Part shown: one piece after another, positions 44,492 to 52,686 of the stretch | How the letters are laid out: every line of letters starts with the position of its first letter | Position numbering within the stretch: position 1 is the stretch's first letter | Assembly (NCBI GenBank): GCA_028345095.1 | Contig: JAOMCQ010000002.1 | Coordinates: 33,439 to 97,438, forward strand | Direction of reading: 5' to 3' | Source: Candidatus Nitrosopelagicus sp. | Lineage (GTDB): Archaea; Thermoproteota; Nitrososphaeria; Nitrososphaerales; Nitrosopumilaceae | Length of the DNA: 64,000 nt | Program-made: the position numbers and the translations under genes | The notes under the pieces: generated by a model | The model's database searches: none | What the model was told of the DNA's origin: nothing | What the model saw: only the letters and a program-made list of their open reading frames with translations

Positions 44492-45439
44492 TTATTTTAA
44501 CAAATCTTCATAGAATTCAATATATTTCGGCAATATTATATCCCATGTCATATTATTTTTAATAAAATTATTTGCATTTTCAGATAATTTTTTTGCCTTT
44601 GTTGGATTAGAAAATAATTCATTTACTGCATTAGCAAGTTCTTCGGGGTTTTCAGGAGATATTAAAATTCCAGTCTCATTATTTTTAATTAATTCCGGTA
44701 TTCCACCAATATTAGTTCCTACAACAGGAACATTGAGAAAAAATGCTTCTTTAACAGTAGTTGGAAGACTCTCTATTCTAGATGGTACAACAACTATAGA
44801 TGAAGATTTTAGTATGCGCATAGCATCTTTCCAAGGACGATCTGTGCAATAAACAACAGTTCCATTAATTTTTGGTTCTGCTTTTTTGAGAATATCAATT
44901 CCTTTTTCATGACTGTCACGTCCAACGTAAGCTATTTGATTAGGAATCTTTTCAACTTGATCAATTTCTGAAAATTTTTCTGCATCTAATGGAGAAGGAA
45001 GATATTCAAAATCAATGTTAAATTTTTCTTTGTAAAGTTTTTGTGTTGCTTTTGAATCAGTAGTTAATTTATCTGGCCATTGTAATACTTGTGATTCAGC
45101 AGATTTTGCAAGAGATGAAACCGATTTTGAATGTAATGAATCTATTTGATCACTAAATACACCATGAACTGATAAAACCTTTTTCTTTCCTTTGGCATAT
45201 TTCATTGCATATGCAGAAGGAATGTTGAATGCATGTACCACATCATATGAATCTCTATCAACTATACTCTTTATGCTACTTAATACTGCAAAACTAGGAT
45301 TTTTAAAATTTTTTATTGGAATGTGTGTTGTTTCCATTTTCTTTACGTAATGACCACTTTGAGATAATTTCTCAGCAAGCATTGCTGCATGTCCACCTAT
45401 CCCTCCAGAAAATCTGGGAGATATGAATAAGAATTTCAT
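44492..45439 (-). CDS. Family 4 glycosyltransferase (GT-B)
   Basis: A 315-residue GT4 enzyme: SPRFSGGIGGHAAMLAEKL at the N-terminus (glycine-rich acceptor loop), VHAFNIPSAYAMKYAKGKKKVLSVHG, IAYVGRDSHEKGIDIL opening the donor domain near residue 167, and EAFFLNVPVVGTNIGGIPELI near residue 230 as the E-x7-E motif. It is shorter than most GT4 enzymes but complete. It is 88 nt upstream of the other GT4 gene on the same strand and divergent from the acyltransferase gene at 45550. Confidence 0.88.
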   Translation of the reverse strand: MKFLFISPRFSGGIGGHAAMLAEKLSQSGHYVKKMETTHIPIKNFKNPSFAVLSSIKSIVDRDSYDVVHAFNIPSAYAMKYAKGKKKVLSVHGVFSDQIDSLHSKSVSSLAKSAESQVLQWPDKLTTDSKATQKLYKEKFNIDFEYLPSPLDAEKFSEIDQVEKIPNQIAYVGRDSHEKGIDILKKAEPKINGTVVYCTDRPWKDAMRILKSSSIVVVPSRIESLPTTVKEAFFLNVPVVGTNIGGIPELIKNNETGILISPENPEELANAVNELFSNPTKAKKLSENANNFIKNNMTWDIILPKYIEFYEDLLK

Positions 45440-45549
45440 TTTGAAATTTCTTAGTAAATGAGTTTTTAAGGTCTTGGATTAATTTACAAATATTTTCAGT
45501 GTGTATTCATGAATACGGCTTAAATAACATAATCAAAGAAATATTTCAA

Positions 45550-46212
45550 ATGCAAAAAATTGTAATATTTGGCACAGGAGAACTTGCACAAAGAATATTC
45601 TATTATCTTAAAAATAGCGATGATAAAGTTGTAGCATTTTGTGCAAACAAATCAAATATAGATTCAAACGAACTGTTGGGATTACCTATAATAGCATTTG
45701 AGGATGTTAAGGAAAAATATCCTCCGGAAGAGTTTTTGATGTTTATTGCTTTGGGTTATTCTGAGATGAATAAGAAACGTAGAAAATTTTTTGATGAAGC
45801 AAAAAACAAGGGTTACGAATTATACAGTTTTGTTCATCCTTCAACAAAAATATGGGATGAATTTGAAATTGGAGAAAATTGTTTTATTCTTGCAGAAAAT
45901 ATTATTCAACCATTTGTAAAAATTGGAGATAATGTATTGATAGGAAGTAATAATCTGATTAGTCATAATATTGTAATTGAGGATAATTGTTTTCTAACTT
46001 CCAACATTACTTTAGGTGGTCACATTACAATTGGAGCTAATTCGTTTGTCGGTCTTAGTGCAACAATTAATCAGAGAGTGAAAATTGGAAAAGAATGCAT
46101 TATTGGTGCAGGAACGTTAATCACAAAAAATGTTAATGATAAAGAAGTTTATGCAGAAAATTCATCAAAAAAATTGCCACAACCAAGTTCTGAAATTGGA
46201 AATATAATTTAG
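45550..46212 (+). CDS. NeuD/PglD-like sugar O/N-acyltransferase
   Basis: About 220 residues from the ATG at 45550; a frame extension to a GTG at 45499 is unlikely because the domain begins at the ATG with KIVIFGTGELAQRIFYYL. Residues 1-85 form the Rossmann-like PglD/NeuD N-terminal domain. From about residue 95 there are left-handed beta-helix repeats (FEIGENCFILAENIIQPFVKIGDNVLIG, VIEDNCFLTSNITLGGHITIG), with His in GGHITIG or ISHNIVIE as the likely base. Relatives acetylate the amino group of a UDP-sugar or O-acetylate sialic acids. It is followed 7 nt later by a deacetylase gene. Confidence 0.85.
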   Translation: MQKIVIFGTGELAQRIFYYLKNSDDKVVAFCANKSNIDSNELLGLPIIAFEDVKEKYPPEEFLMFIALGYSEMNKKRRKFFDEAKNKGYELYSFVHPSTKIWDEFEIGENCFILAENIIQPFVKIGDNVLIGSNNLISHNIVIEDNCFLTSNITLGGHITIGANSFVGLSATINQRVKIGKECIIGAGTLITKNVNDKEVYAENSSKKLPQPSSEIGNII

Positions 46213-46219
46213 AATTCAA

Positions 46220-46987
46220 ATGCAATATATTTTTCTCAGTCATGATGTAGATTGGAGAAGACAAGGTCCTAATGCAGAACACATAGAAGCAAGAAAAGAT
46301 AGATTTGAACCAGAGATTTTTAACAAAACTAAACCTGAAGAATTGTATCGGAATATTCCTGAATACATGGAACTGGAGGAAAAATTTGGAGTTCGTTCCA
46401 CATTTTTCTTTAGAACATTATATGAAAATGGAAATGTGAACGATTTTGAAGATGATATTCAAACATTACAAAAAGGTGATTGGGAAATTGGATTGCATAC
46501 AGATCCTAAATCAGTAGAGAGTATCGAGAAAATTAAAAAAGAAAAAGAAAAATTGGAATCTTTAACACAAAAACCAATTGTTGGGAATAGAGTTCATTTT
46601 CTAAATTATAATTCAGAATTACCATTGAAATTAAAAGAATTAGGTTTTTTGTATGATGCATCTCTTAGACATTCGAAAGATAAAATTGATGAAAAAGAGA
46701 TGGGGTATTCAAAAATTGATGGTTTGATCGAGTTCCCTGTCACACTAATGGACGCATATTTGTTTACGCATATGGGAATAAAAGAAGAAGGAATAATTCC
46801 AGAATTTAAAAAAACATTAGAGATAGGTAGAAATTTTTCAGAAGAAAATGTCATTAGTGTCATTTGGCATGATAATGTTTTGAAAATGAAAGGTGGTAGA
46901 AAATATGAGGAAATTCTAGAGTTCTTTGCATCACAAGATGATGTAAAGATTTTACCTGGTCAAGATTTGGTTAAAATTTTAAAATAA
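46220..46987 (+). CDS. Polysaccharide deacetylase-like protein
   Basis: A 255-residue NodB-related barrel. The N-terminus FLSHDVDWRRQGPN carries the base Asp and His of motif 1. FGVRSTFFFRTLY near residue 55 and DWEIGLHTDPKS near residue 90 (His) follow, then NRVHFLNYN and LYDASLRHSKDK. It ends with a possible catalytic His in ISVIWHDNVLK near residue 217. The product is cytoplasmic. Along with the NeuD-like acyltransferase 7 nt upstream, it suggests that acyl groups on a sugar are both added and removed in this small cluster. Substrate unknown. Confidence 0.8.
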   Translation: MQYIFLSHDVDWRRQGPNAEHIEARKDRFEPEIFNKTKPEELYRNIPEYMELEEKFGVRSTFFFRTLYENGNVNDFEDDIQTLQKGDWEIGLHTDPKSVESIEKIKKEKEKLESLTQKPIVGNRVHFLNYNSELPLKLKELGFLYDASLRHSKDKIDEKEMGYSKIDGLIEFPVTLMDAYLFTHMGIKEEGIIPEFKKTLEIGRNFSEENVISVIWHDNVLKMKGGRKYEEILEFFASQDDVKILPGQDLVKILK

Positions 46988-47000
46988 TTTCAAAAATTAA

Positions 47001-48674
47001 TCATTGAGCGCCCATTGCTTGTTCTGCTTGATGGAACATCTCACTTTTTGCACAACCTGCTGCAAGTTCATCACCGGCACCTCTTCTCATAAGACCTCTG
47101 TAAAGTCCATCTTCGAGTTTTACACCTTCACGTTGTTCCCATTCTTCAACAGTGATAGAATATTTCTTTTGGATTCTGTCTCTGTACCATTCTGGAATTA
47201 CATTAAATGCACAGAATGGAATAATTCTGAGGTCTGGTGTAACATAGTGAATATCACATCTTTGTAATCTTTCTAAATCTTCATTGTATTTGTCTTGGAA
47301 GTGCATCATTCCTAAGAATAGACCTTTTACATGCCATGAACCTACTGCTTCAAACGATCTCTTCATTAAGATATTTCCAAACATCTTTGCCAAATCTAGT
47401 CCGGCTGGTTGGTTTTCCTTATTGATGAATCCTTTGAGTTTTCTTACAACTTCAAGCATTGTAAAGTACTTGTTTGCACCAGAGCGAATTTGTTCTGCTT
47501 TGTCTTCAAATAATTCTAACATACCTTGAATATCACAGAATCTTGTCATTGGAACAAGTTTCTTTGTGTCTGCATCTTGGAATACATAAGCTCCTGCTCC
47601 ACATGCAAAGTGAATAGATAATTCGTATTTTGGTTTACTTGAGAATGCTTCAATGACATTTGTCAATGGCATACAACTTGGTACTGGATACCAATCGTCA
47701 ACAGTTACTTGGCCTTCTGTTTGCTCTTCAATTCTTTGGATACAATCAGGTACTGTGATTCTATATTTTTCACGTTCTGATTTTCCCATTCTTCCAGTTA
47801 GTGATACTGGTTGGAAGTTTACTGCATGTACAACGTCTAAGTTCTTTTGTGCATATCTAATAATTCCTCCTAGTTCATGATCATTAATTGATTTGATAAC
47901 AGTTGGAACAAATACAACAGTTGTTCCAGTTTTTCTACAAGTATCTAGTGCATATGGAATTTCCCAGTGGTTCTTTGGGTTTGTTCTTGCAGTGACACCA
48001 TCAAAGCTGAGGTATAGATTGTTACATCCAGCCATTCTTACTTCACGTCCTGCTTCCGGATCCATTGCGTGTCGAATTCCATTTGTATTCATTTGGATGT
48101 GTTCGACGCCTTCTTCTTTCATAATTTTGATTAAATCTGAAATATCTTCTCTGAGCATTGGTTCACCACCAGTAATCTGCATAGAGTTTCCTGGGATTGG
48201 TCTTTCTGATCTTAAAGTTTTCATCATTCCTCTTACTTGATCATGATTTGGTTCATACATGTAAGCACCTTCTAGACCTTTCTTGACATAGAAGAAACAA
48301 TACCAACAGGTAAGATCACATCTGTTTGTAACAATCATGTTTGCCAATCCACTGTGTGACAAGTGATTTGAACATAATCCACAATTGTTTGGACAAGAAC
48401 ACTTGTCTTCCATAATTACATTTGGAGCATGTGCACCTTTTCCATCAACCCAGTATGTACTGAATTTTTTATACATATCATAAGAACCAAAATAGAGTTC
48501 CTCAGTTTCACCATGTGTTGGACAAACTTTGGACATGAAGACTTTGCCTTCTCTTTCAAAAACTTCAGCATCTAAAATCATGTTACAATCAGGGCAAATA
48601 CTTTGGGTAAATCTTATAGTGGATTTCTTACCTTGAGTCTTTGATGACTGATTGGATATCTGAATTAGAGCCAT
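47001..48674 (-). CDS. Radical SAM protein of the Tes/Grs (MJ0619) family, tetraether lipid biosynthesis
   Basis: A 557-residue radical SAM enzyme. An N-terminal zinc-ribbon-like part has CPDCNMILDAEVF and CPTHGETEELYFG; a Cys-rich CSCPNNCGLCSNHLSH, near residue 93, follows. The SAM cluster is CDLTCWYCFF (Cys-x3-Cys-x2-Cys) near residue 118, then MQITGGEPMLREDISDLI and MNTNGIRHAMDPE. This order is that of tetraether synthase (Tes) and GDGT ring synthases (Grs). Tes joins two archaeol chains into the GDGT core; Grs makes the rings. Which of the two this is cannot be decided here. The codon use looks more selected than in the glycan island, suggesting high expression. Confidence 0.72.
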   Translation of the reverse strand: MALIQISNQSSKTQGKKSTIRFTQSICPDCNMILDAEVFEREGKVFMSKVCPTHGETEELYFGSYDMYKKFSTYWVDGKGAHAPNVIMEDKCSCPNNCGLCSNHLSHSGLANMIVTNRCDLTCWYCFFYVKKGLEGAYMYEPNHDQVRGMMKTLRSERPIPGNSMQITGGEPMLREDISDLIKIMKEEGVEHIQMNTNGIRHAMDPEAGREVRMAGCNNLYLSFDGVTARTNPKNHWEIPYALDTCRKTGTTVVFVPTVIKSINDHELGGIIRYAQKNLDVVHAVNFQPVSLTGRMGKSEREKYRITVPDCIQRIEEQTEGQVTVDDWYPVPSCMPLTNVIEAFSSKPKYELSIHFACGAGAYVFQDADTKKLVPMTRFCDIQGMLELFEDKAEQIRSGANKYFTMLEVVRKLKGFINKENQPAGLDLAKMFGNILMKRSFEAVGSWHVKGLFLGMMHFQDKYNEDLERLQRCDIHYVTPDLRIIPFCAFNVIPEWYRDRIQKKYSITVEEWEQREGVKLEDGLYRGLMRRGAGDELAAGCAKSEMFHQAEQAMGAQ

Positions 48675-48752
48675 TAACTATTTCTCTTGAAAATGAGTAT
48701 ATAATGCAACTCCTACTAACCACCGGATGAATGAGGGAACGATCATAGTCAA

Positions 48753-48760
48753 TTTAAATA
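48753..48760 (+). promoter_or_regulatory. TATA box of the TrmB-family gene
   Basis: TTTAAATA is centred 26 nt upstream of the GTG at 48782. This fits a leaderless transcript and supports GTG 48782 over the TTG at 48767 as the start. Confidence 0.65.
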
Positions 48761-48781
48761 GCGAATTTGGTAATTCTGTTC

Positions 48782-49549
48782 GTGAGCATTTCGGATAAAA
48801 CAAAGAAGTCACTAGAGAAGGTGGGATTAACTAGCTACGAAATTCGAGCTTATACAACTCTGCTAAAAGTTGGAGAGAGTAATGCATCAGAGATCAGTCA
48901 AAATTCAGGAGTTCCTTATTCAAAAATTTATGAGATTTTGGGAACATTAGAAGAAAAAGGATGGATTGGTTCAGATGATTCAAGACCAACTAAATATTTT
49001 GCAAAAGCTCCATCAAATGCACTAGAAACAACAAAGCAAAATACAGATGCATTATTTGCAGAAAACAAAAATGCTATTTTATCAGAATTAATTCCTTTAT
49101 ATGAAAAAAGTGGAACTAGTGAAAAACCGGATATCTGGTTTATTTCCGGTGCCATGAACATTGTTTCAAAGATTATGGAGATGGTAGAACAATGTAGAGA
49201 AGAAGTTCTAATTGCGGTACCTCAGGCAGGAGAAATGATTGTGAAACAAGCACTTCCAAAACTTAGACAATTACATGATAAAGGAATTAAGGTTACAATA
49301 TTGACTTCTGATAACTTGGACAAAGAATCAATGAAAGCAATTTCACGAGTTGCAGATGTTAAAGTCACAGGAGGATTATTTGGAGGAGGTATAATTTCAG
49401 ACAAGAGATATGTAGTAATTTTACTTGGTCCAGAGATTAGTAGTTCTACTTCATCTGAAATAGTAGCAATTTGGGCAGATCATGCAGGATTAGCAGGATT
49501 TGCAAGAGAATATTTCGAGTATTTACTTAAAGATGCCAAAAAGGTATGA
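48782..49549 (+). CDS. TrmB-family transcriptional regulator
   Basis: A 255-residue regulator from the GTG at 48782. Residues ~8-80 form a winged helix of the TrmB type (LTSYEIRAYTTLLKVGESNASEIS, YSKIYEILGTLEEKGWI). The C-terminal half (~120-250) is a TrmB effector-like domain with ISGAMNIVSKIMEM and EVLIAVPQAGEMIV. In archaea TrmB proteins bind sugars and control transport or central metabolism. The gene is divergent from the Tes/Grs-type gene with about 107 nt between starts, so it may regulate it. It could also be stand-alone. Confidence 0.88.
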   Translation: MSISDKTKKSLEKVGLTSYEIRAYTTLLKVGESNASEISQNSGVPYSKIYEILGTLEEKGWIGSDDSRPTKYFAKAPSNALETTKQNTDALFAENKNAILSELIPLYEKSGTSEKPDIWFISGAMNIVSKIMEMVEQCREEVLIAVPQAGEMIVKQALPKLRQLHDKGIKVTILTSDNLDKESMKAISRVADVKVTGGLFGGGIISDKRYVVILLGPEISSSTSSEIVAIWADHAGLAGFAREYFEYLLKDAKKV

Positions 49550-49604
49550 TTTCAATTGCATAGAACTATTGAAAATTTATTAGATTAAAGAAAATAGATG
49601 TTTT

Positions 49605-50069
49605 ATGGATGCATTAGATGATGAAGTTCTATTTGTTGGAACTGCTGAAGCAGAACATACAGAAATGTATCTAAAAGCAGTTTGGCATATTAGAGAAAAA
49701 GGAGAAGATGTAAAAATTAGTACAATTGCTAAAAGACTGAATGTTAGACAACCTAGTGTTGTACAAATGCTAAAAAAATTAGCAGAAAGAGATTTGGTTA
49801 CATATAACAAAGCAGGAGTTTCATTGAAAGATAGTGGAGAGAAAGTTGCAGCATCTATGATTAGAAATAGTCGTTTACTAGAAGTATTAATGGACAGCGC
49901 TTTGAAAATTGAAATTGATGAAGAGATGGTTTGTGGAATTGAACACCACATGAATAAACAGTTTACAGATGCATTGTGTATAATGTTAAAATGTCCTAGT
50001 AAAAGCCCAAGAGGTCATGATATTCCAATGGGAGAATGTTGTAAAACAACTAGAGGAAAAGAAGAGTAA
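49605..50069 (+). CDS. DtxR/MntR-family metal-dependent regulator
   Basis: A 154-residue regulator. Residues ~10-75 are a winged helix (EMYLKAVWHIREKGEDVKISTIAKRLNVRQPSVVQML), and the dimerisation/metal domain follows (IDEEMVCGIEHHMNKQFTDAL), with Glu, Cys and His residues for metal binding. A Cys-rich tail ends CPSKSPRGHDIPMGECCK. Homologues repress iron or manganese uptake genes when metal is plentiful. A TATA-like ATTTATTAG lies about 25-30 nt upstream. No transporter gene is nearby. Confidence 0.92.
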   Translation: MDALDDEVLFVGTAEAEHTEMYLKAVWHIREKGEDVKISTIAKRLNVRQPSVVQMLKKLAERDLVTYNKAGVSLKDSGEKVAASMIRNSRLLEVLMDSALKIEIDEEMVCGIEHHMNKQFTDALCIMLKCPSKSPRGHDIPMGECCKTTRGKEE

Positions 50070-50101
50070 AAGAAGATATACTCTGAAAATTTGGTGAGAA
50101 T

Positions 50102-50266
50102 ATGGCTTGTTTTTGTGGATGCGATGAGTTTGAGAAAAATCCTGATGGAAAAATTATGGGTTGTGTGAAGTGTAATCATGGAAGACAGAATCATGATGAT
50201 GAATGGCGTGAATCTGCAAGAAAAAATGTTGAACAATCACAGAAACGAGATACTGACTTTGGATAA
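50102..50266 (+). CDS. Small Cys-rich protein, possible zinc-binding
   Basis: A 54-residue protein beginning MACFCGCDEFEKNPDG and then CVKCNHGRQNHDDEW. The CxCxC and CxxC pairs plus His residues look like a small zinc-binding knuckle. The rest is hydrophilic. It has a TATA-like AAGATATACTC about 25-30 nt before the ATG. The stop lies 1 nt before the convergent YjbQ stop. I do not recognise a family. Confidence 0.65.
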   Translation: MACFCGCDEFEKNPDGKIMGCVKCNHGRQNHDDEWRESARKNVEQSQKRDTDFG

Positions 50267-50267
50267 T

Positions 50268-50666
50268 TTATTCACCAATAATTTTTACTAAAACTCTTTT
50301 ATTTCGCCTACCATCAAATTCACCATAAAAAATAGTCTCCCATGGTCCAAAGTCTAATTGACCATCAGTAATAGCAACTACTACTTCTCTTCCCATAACC
50401 TGTCTTTTCAAATGTGCATCAGCATTGTCTTCACCAGTATTATTGTGATGATAATGATCAATTGGTTCATGAGGAGCTAATTCCTCTAACCATTTTTCAA
50501 AATCATAATGCAGTCCATTTTCATTATCATTGATAAAAACACTAGCAGTGATATGCATCGCATTAACTAAACATAGACCCTCTTTGACTCCACTTTTTAA
50601 AACTAATTTTTCCACATCTGATGTAATGTTAACAAATGCTCGTCTAGATTTTGTCTTAAATGTCAT
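50268..50666 (-). CDS. YjbQ/UPF0047 family protein (secondary thiamine-phosphate synthase)
   Basis: About 132 residues from the ATG at 50666; an upstream GTG at 50687 is possible, but the TATA box at 50688-50694 suits the ATG as a leaderless start. Diagnostic motifs are [42 protein letters not shown] and [19 protein letters not shown], with the His triad that binds metal. E. coli YjbQ has weak thiamine-phosphate synthase activity; the true role is unclear. Confidence 0.92.
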   Translation of the reverse strand: MTFKTKSRRAFVNITSDVEKLVLKSGVKEGLCLVNAMHITASVFINDNENGLHYDFEKWLEELAPHEPIDHYHHNNTGEDNADAHLKRQVMGREVVVAITDGQLDFGPWETIFYGEFDGRRNKRVLVKIIGE

Positions 50667-50687
50667 ATATTCAGTTAAAGATTTCAC

Positions 50688-50694
50688 ATATAAT
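50688..50694 (-). promoter_or_regulatory. TATA box for the yjbQ-like gene
   Basis: ATTATAT on the reverse strand is centred 25 nt from the ATG at 50666, deciding that start over the GTG at 50687. Confidence 0.5.
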
Positions 50695-50859
50695 CTAGAA
50701 GATTATGTCTTAAAAATTCTAAGTTACAGACTCAGAACTCAAGATCCTAATCATCAAGTCATAGGATAGCGTACATCACAGTCTGCAGTAACAATTCTAG
50801 ATAATCCTACTTGAACCTTTCAATAAGCTTGATAAGTGAGATAGATTTATTCAAAAAAA

Positions 50860-51258
50860 ATGGTCGAGATAGATGCTCCTTCATCATTAGAAAGTTTTCG
50901 AAGATTTATCATAGCTAGTACATGTAGTTCATTTGCACCAAGAAGTTATCTTGAAGATCCAGAAGTTTTTGCAGAAAGAGAAGAGAGTTTAGGTTCAATC
51001 TATGTAGAGGCTGCAGATAAAGTTACACTAAAAAAAATTAGAGAAATTACATTTGTTAACGCCAAAGATGTGTTAGGAGTTATTTATTCATCAAAGAGTG
51101 GAAATACTAGTCTAAAATGGAGACAAACTAGGAAAAATACTGGTAAAGTGACAGGAGAAGCATCTTCAAACTCTTTAGTGAATTTGGCAGAAGGCGGAGT
51201 CATAACTCTAGAATGGGTAGAAAATTACGTCAAAAAGAAACAAGAAGAATCAAACTAG
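50860..51258 (+). CDS. Hypothetical protein, unrecognised
   Basis: A 132-residue soluble protein. The sequence is mixed alpha/beta and contains TCSSFAPRSYLEDPEVFAE, KKIREITFVNAKDVLGVIY and TLEWVENYVKKKQEE, with a Lys-rich basic centre (SLKWRQTRKNTGKVTGEAS). No signal peptide or membrane segment is seen. I do not recognise a family. It is 28 nt upstream of the pelota gene and probably co-transcribed with it. Its coding quality (frame length, codon choice) looks genuine. Confidence 0.7.
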   Translation: MVEIDAPSSLESFRRFIIASTCSSFAPRSYLEDPEVFAEREESLGSIYVEAADKVTLKKIREITFVNAKDVLGVIYSSKSGNTSLKWRQTRKNTGKVTGEASSNSLVNLAEGGVITLEWVENYVKKKQEESN

Positions 51259-51286
51259 TTATCTTTTAGAGATTTTATAAAAAATT

Positions 51287-52339
51287 ATGATAACAAAGAC
51301 TCTTGATGAAAATACAATTTCATTAATGCCTGAAGATTCTGATGATTTACTGACTATTAGAAGAATTTTAAAAACCGATGATAAAATTGTAGGAGAGACG
51401 ACTAGAGTAATTAAACAAGAAAAAGAATATTCACGACCAGATAAGGGTGAAAGAATTCATGTACGACTCGCAATTAAAGTAGAAAAAATTTCATTAGATA
51501 ATGTTTTAGATAGAATTAGAGTTGGAGGTACAATTTTAGAATCAAATAATGAATCAGTTCCACATGGTACTCATCATTCTTTTACAATAAAAATTGATGA
51601 AGGATTCAATCTGGTGAAGAAAAAATGGAGCGGTGTTGAAAAAAAACTTGCCAAATCAAAGGGAAAGAAGACAAAATTCATTTTAATTGCAGTAGATACA
51701 AGTGATTGTGGAATTGGGAGATTAAAAGGAACCCACCTCCATCTTTTACCAAATCTTTATTCAGGTTCTAGTGGAAAAAGATACAAATCTAATTTTAAGA
51801 TTGAAGTGTTTTTTGACGGTATTATTGGAGCAATTAGTTCAGTTGTAGAAAAAAATAATTTAGTAATTGTTTTTGGTCCAGGTGAAACTAAAAAGAAATT
51901 TTATAATTATGTATCAAAAAAACCATTGGCAGACAAATGTCAATTCAAGGTAATAGAAGGAATTGATTCAGGAGGAGAAGATGGGATTCATATATTTACA
52001 AAATCTGATGCAATGAAAGAAGTGATGGCAGATACCAAACTTGCCAAAGTATCACAAATAATTGACGAGGTGATGTTTCTTGCAAATAAACAAAGTAAGA
52101 AGTTCTCTATGGGAATTGAAGAAACAAGAAAAGCAAACGATGCAGGCGCAATAGAATCTCTAGTATTTTCAGAAAAAGCTATTCAAGATTCTGATGAACA
52201 AGAGATTATAGATTTCTTAAATGATGTAGAATCTAAAGGTGGAGAAATTTTTAGCGTAGACAGTACTATTGATGCAGGATTAAGAGTTTCAGGGTTAGGT
52301 GGAATTATCTCATTGTTGAGATTTCCACTGGAATACTAA
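51287..52339 (+). CDS. pelA: Pelota, mRNA surveillance/ribosome rescue factor
   Basis: A 350-residue protein in three eRF1-like domains. Residues ~1-125 are the Sm-like N-domain (MPEDSDDLLTIRRILKTDDKI, HVRLAIKVEKISLDN). Residues ~130-255 are the central domain (VDTSDCGIGRLKGTHLHLLPN, FGPGETKKKFYNYVSKKPL). The C-terminal domain (GIEETRKANDAGAIESLVFS, VDSTIDAGLRVSGLGGIISLLRF) follows. It enters the A site of stalled ribosomes with aEF1A/ABCE1 to split them. It overlaps the convergent cutA gene by 4 nt. Confidence 0.96.
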   Translation: MITKTLDENTISLMPEDSDDLLTIRRILKTDDKIVGETTRVIKQEKEYSRPDKGERIHVRLAIKVEKISLDNVLDRIRVGGTILESNNESVPHGTHHSFTIKIDEGFNLVKKKWSGVEKKLAKSKGKKTKFILIAVDTSDCGIGRLKGTHLHLLPNLYSGSSGKRYKSNFKIEVFFDGIIGAISSVVEKNNLVIVFGPGETKKKFYNYVSKKPLADKCQFKVIEGIDSGGEDGIHIFTKSDAMKEVMADTKLAKVSQIIDEVMFLANKQSKKFSMGIEETRKANDAGAIESLVFSEKAIQDSDEQEIIDFLNDVESKGGEIFSVDSTIDAGLRVSGLGGIISLLRFPLEY

Positions 52340-52647
52340 ATAGTGGAATCTATCAACCAATCAAGATATGATTTATTCATGGAATTTACATTAATTTCAG
52401 CAATTTCTGGTATATCATATGGATGAAGTTTTTTTATTTCATTTTTTAGATCCTTTTCATTTTTCTTTGTTGTTTTAAAAAATGCCAGATATTCCGAATC
52501 ATTTTGTATCTTTCCTTTCCATGAATAAACAGAATCAATTTTTGTAATGTTTACACATGCAGCAAGTTTCTTTTTTACCAATTGATTTGCAACCTTTTTT
52601 GTGACAGTCTTGTTAGGGAATGTAGAGACAATTATGACAGGTTTCAT
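52336..52647 (-). CDS. cutA: Divalent-cation tolerance protein CutA
   Basis: A 103-residue CutA1 protein. Motifs are VIVSTFPNKTVTKKVANQLVKKKLAACVNIT, SVYSWKGKIQNDSEYLAFFKT and LHPYDIPEIAEINV, in order. It forms a very stable trimer with a PII-like fold. Copper-related functions are reported in some bacteria; the archaeal role is unclear. It is convergent with pelA (4-nt overlap) and divergent from the site-2 protease gene. Confidence 0.96.
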   Translation of the reverse strand: MKPVIIVSTFPNKTVTKKVANQLVKKKLAACVNITKIDSVYSWKGKIQNDSEYLAFFKTTKKNEKDLKNEIKKLHPYDIPEIAEINVNSMNKSYLDWLIDSTI

Positions 52648-52686
52648 AGGAAACGATAAATTGCAGAGACTAAAAAATTTTCTTAA

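Noticed and set aside
48767..48781. TTG start for the TrmB-family gene
   Set aside because: The TATA box at 48753 is only about 10 nt away; a leaderless GTG at 48782 fits better.
50688..50859. Possible small RNA or tRNA in the gap upstream of the 132-residue gene
   Set aside because: No cloverleaf, C/D box pair or stable hairpin could be recognised by eye.
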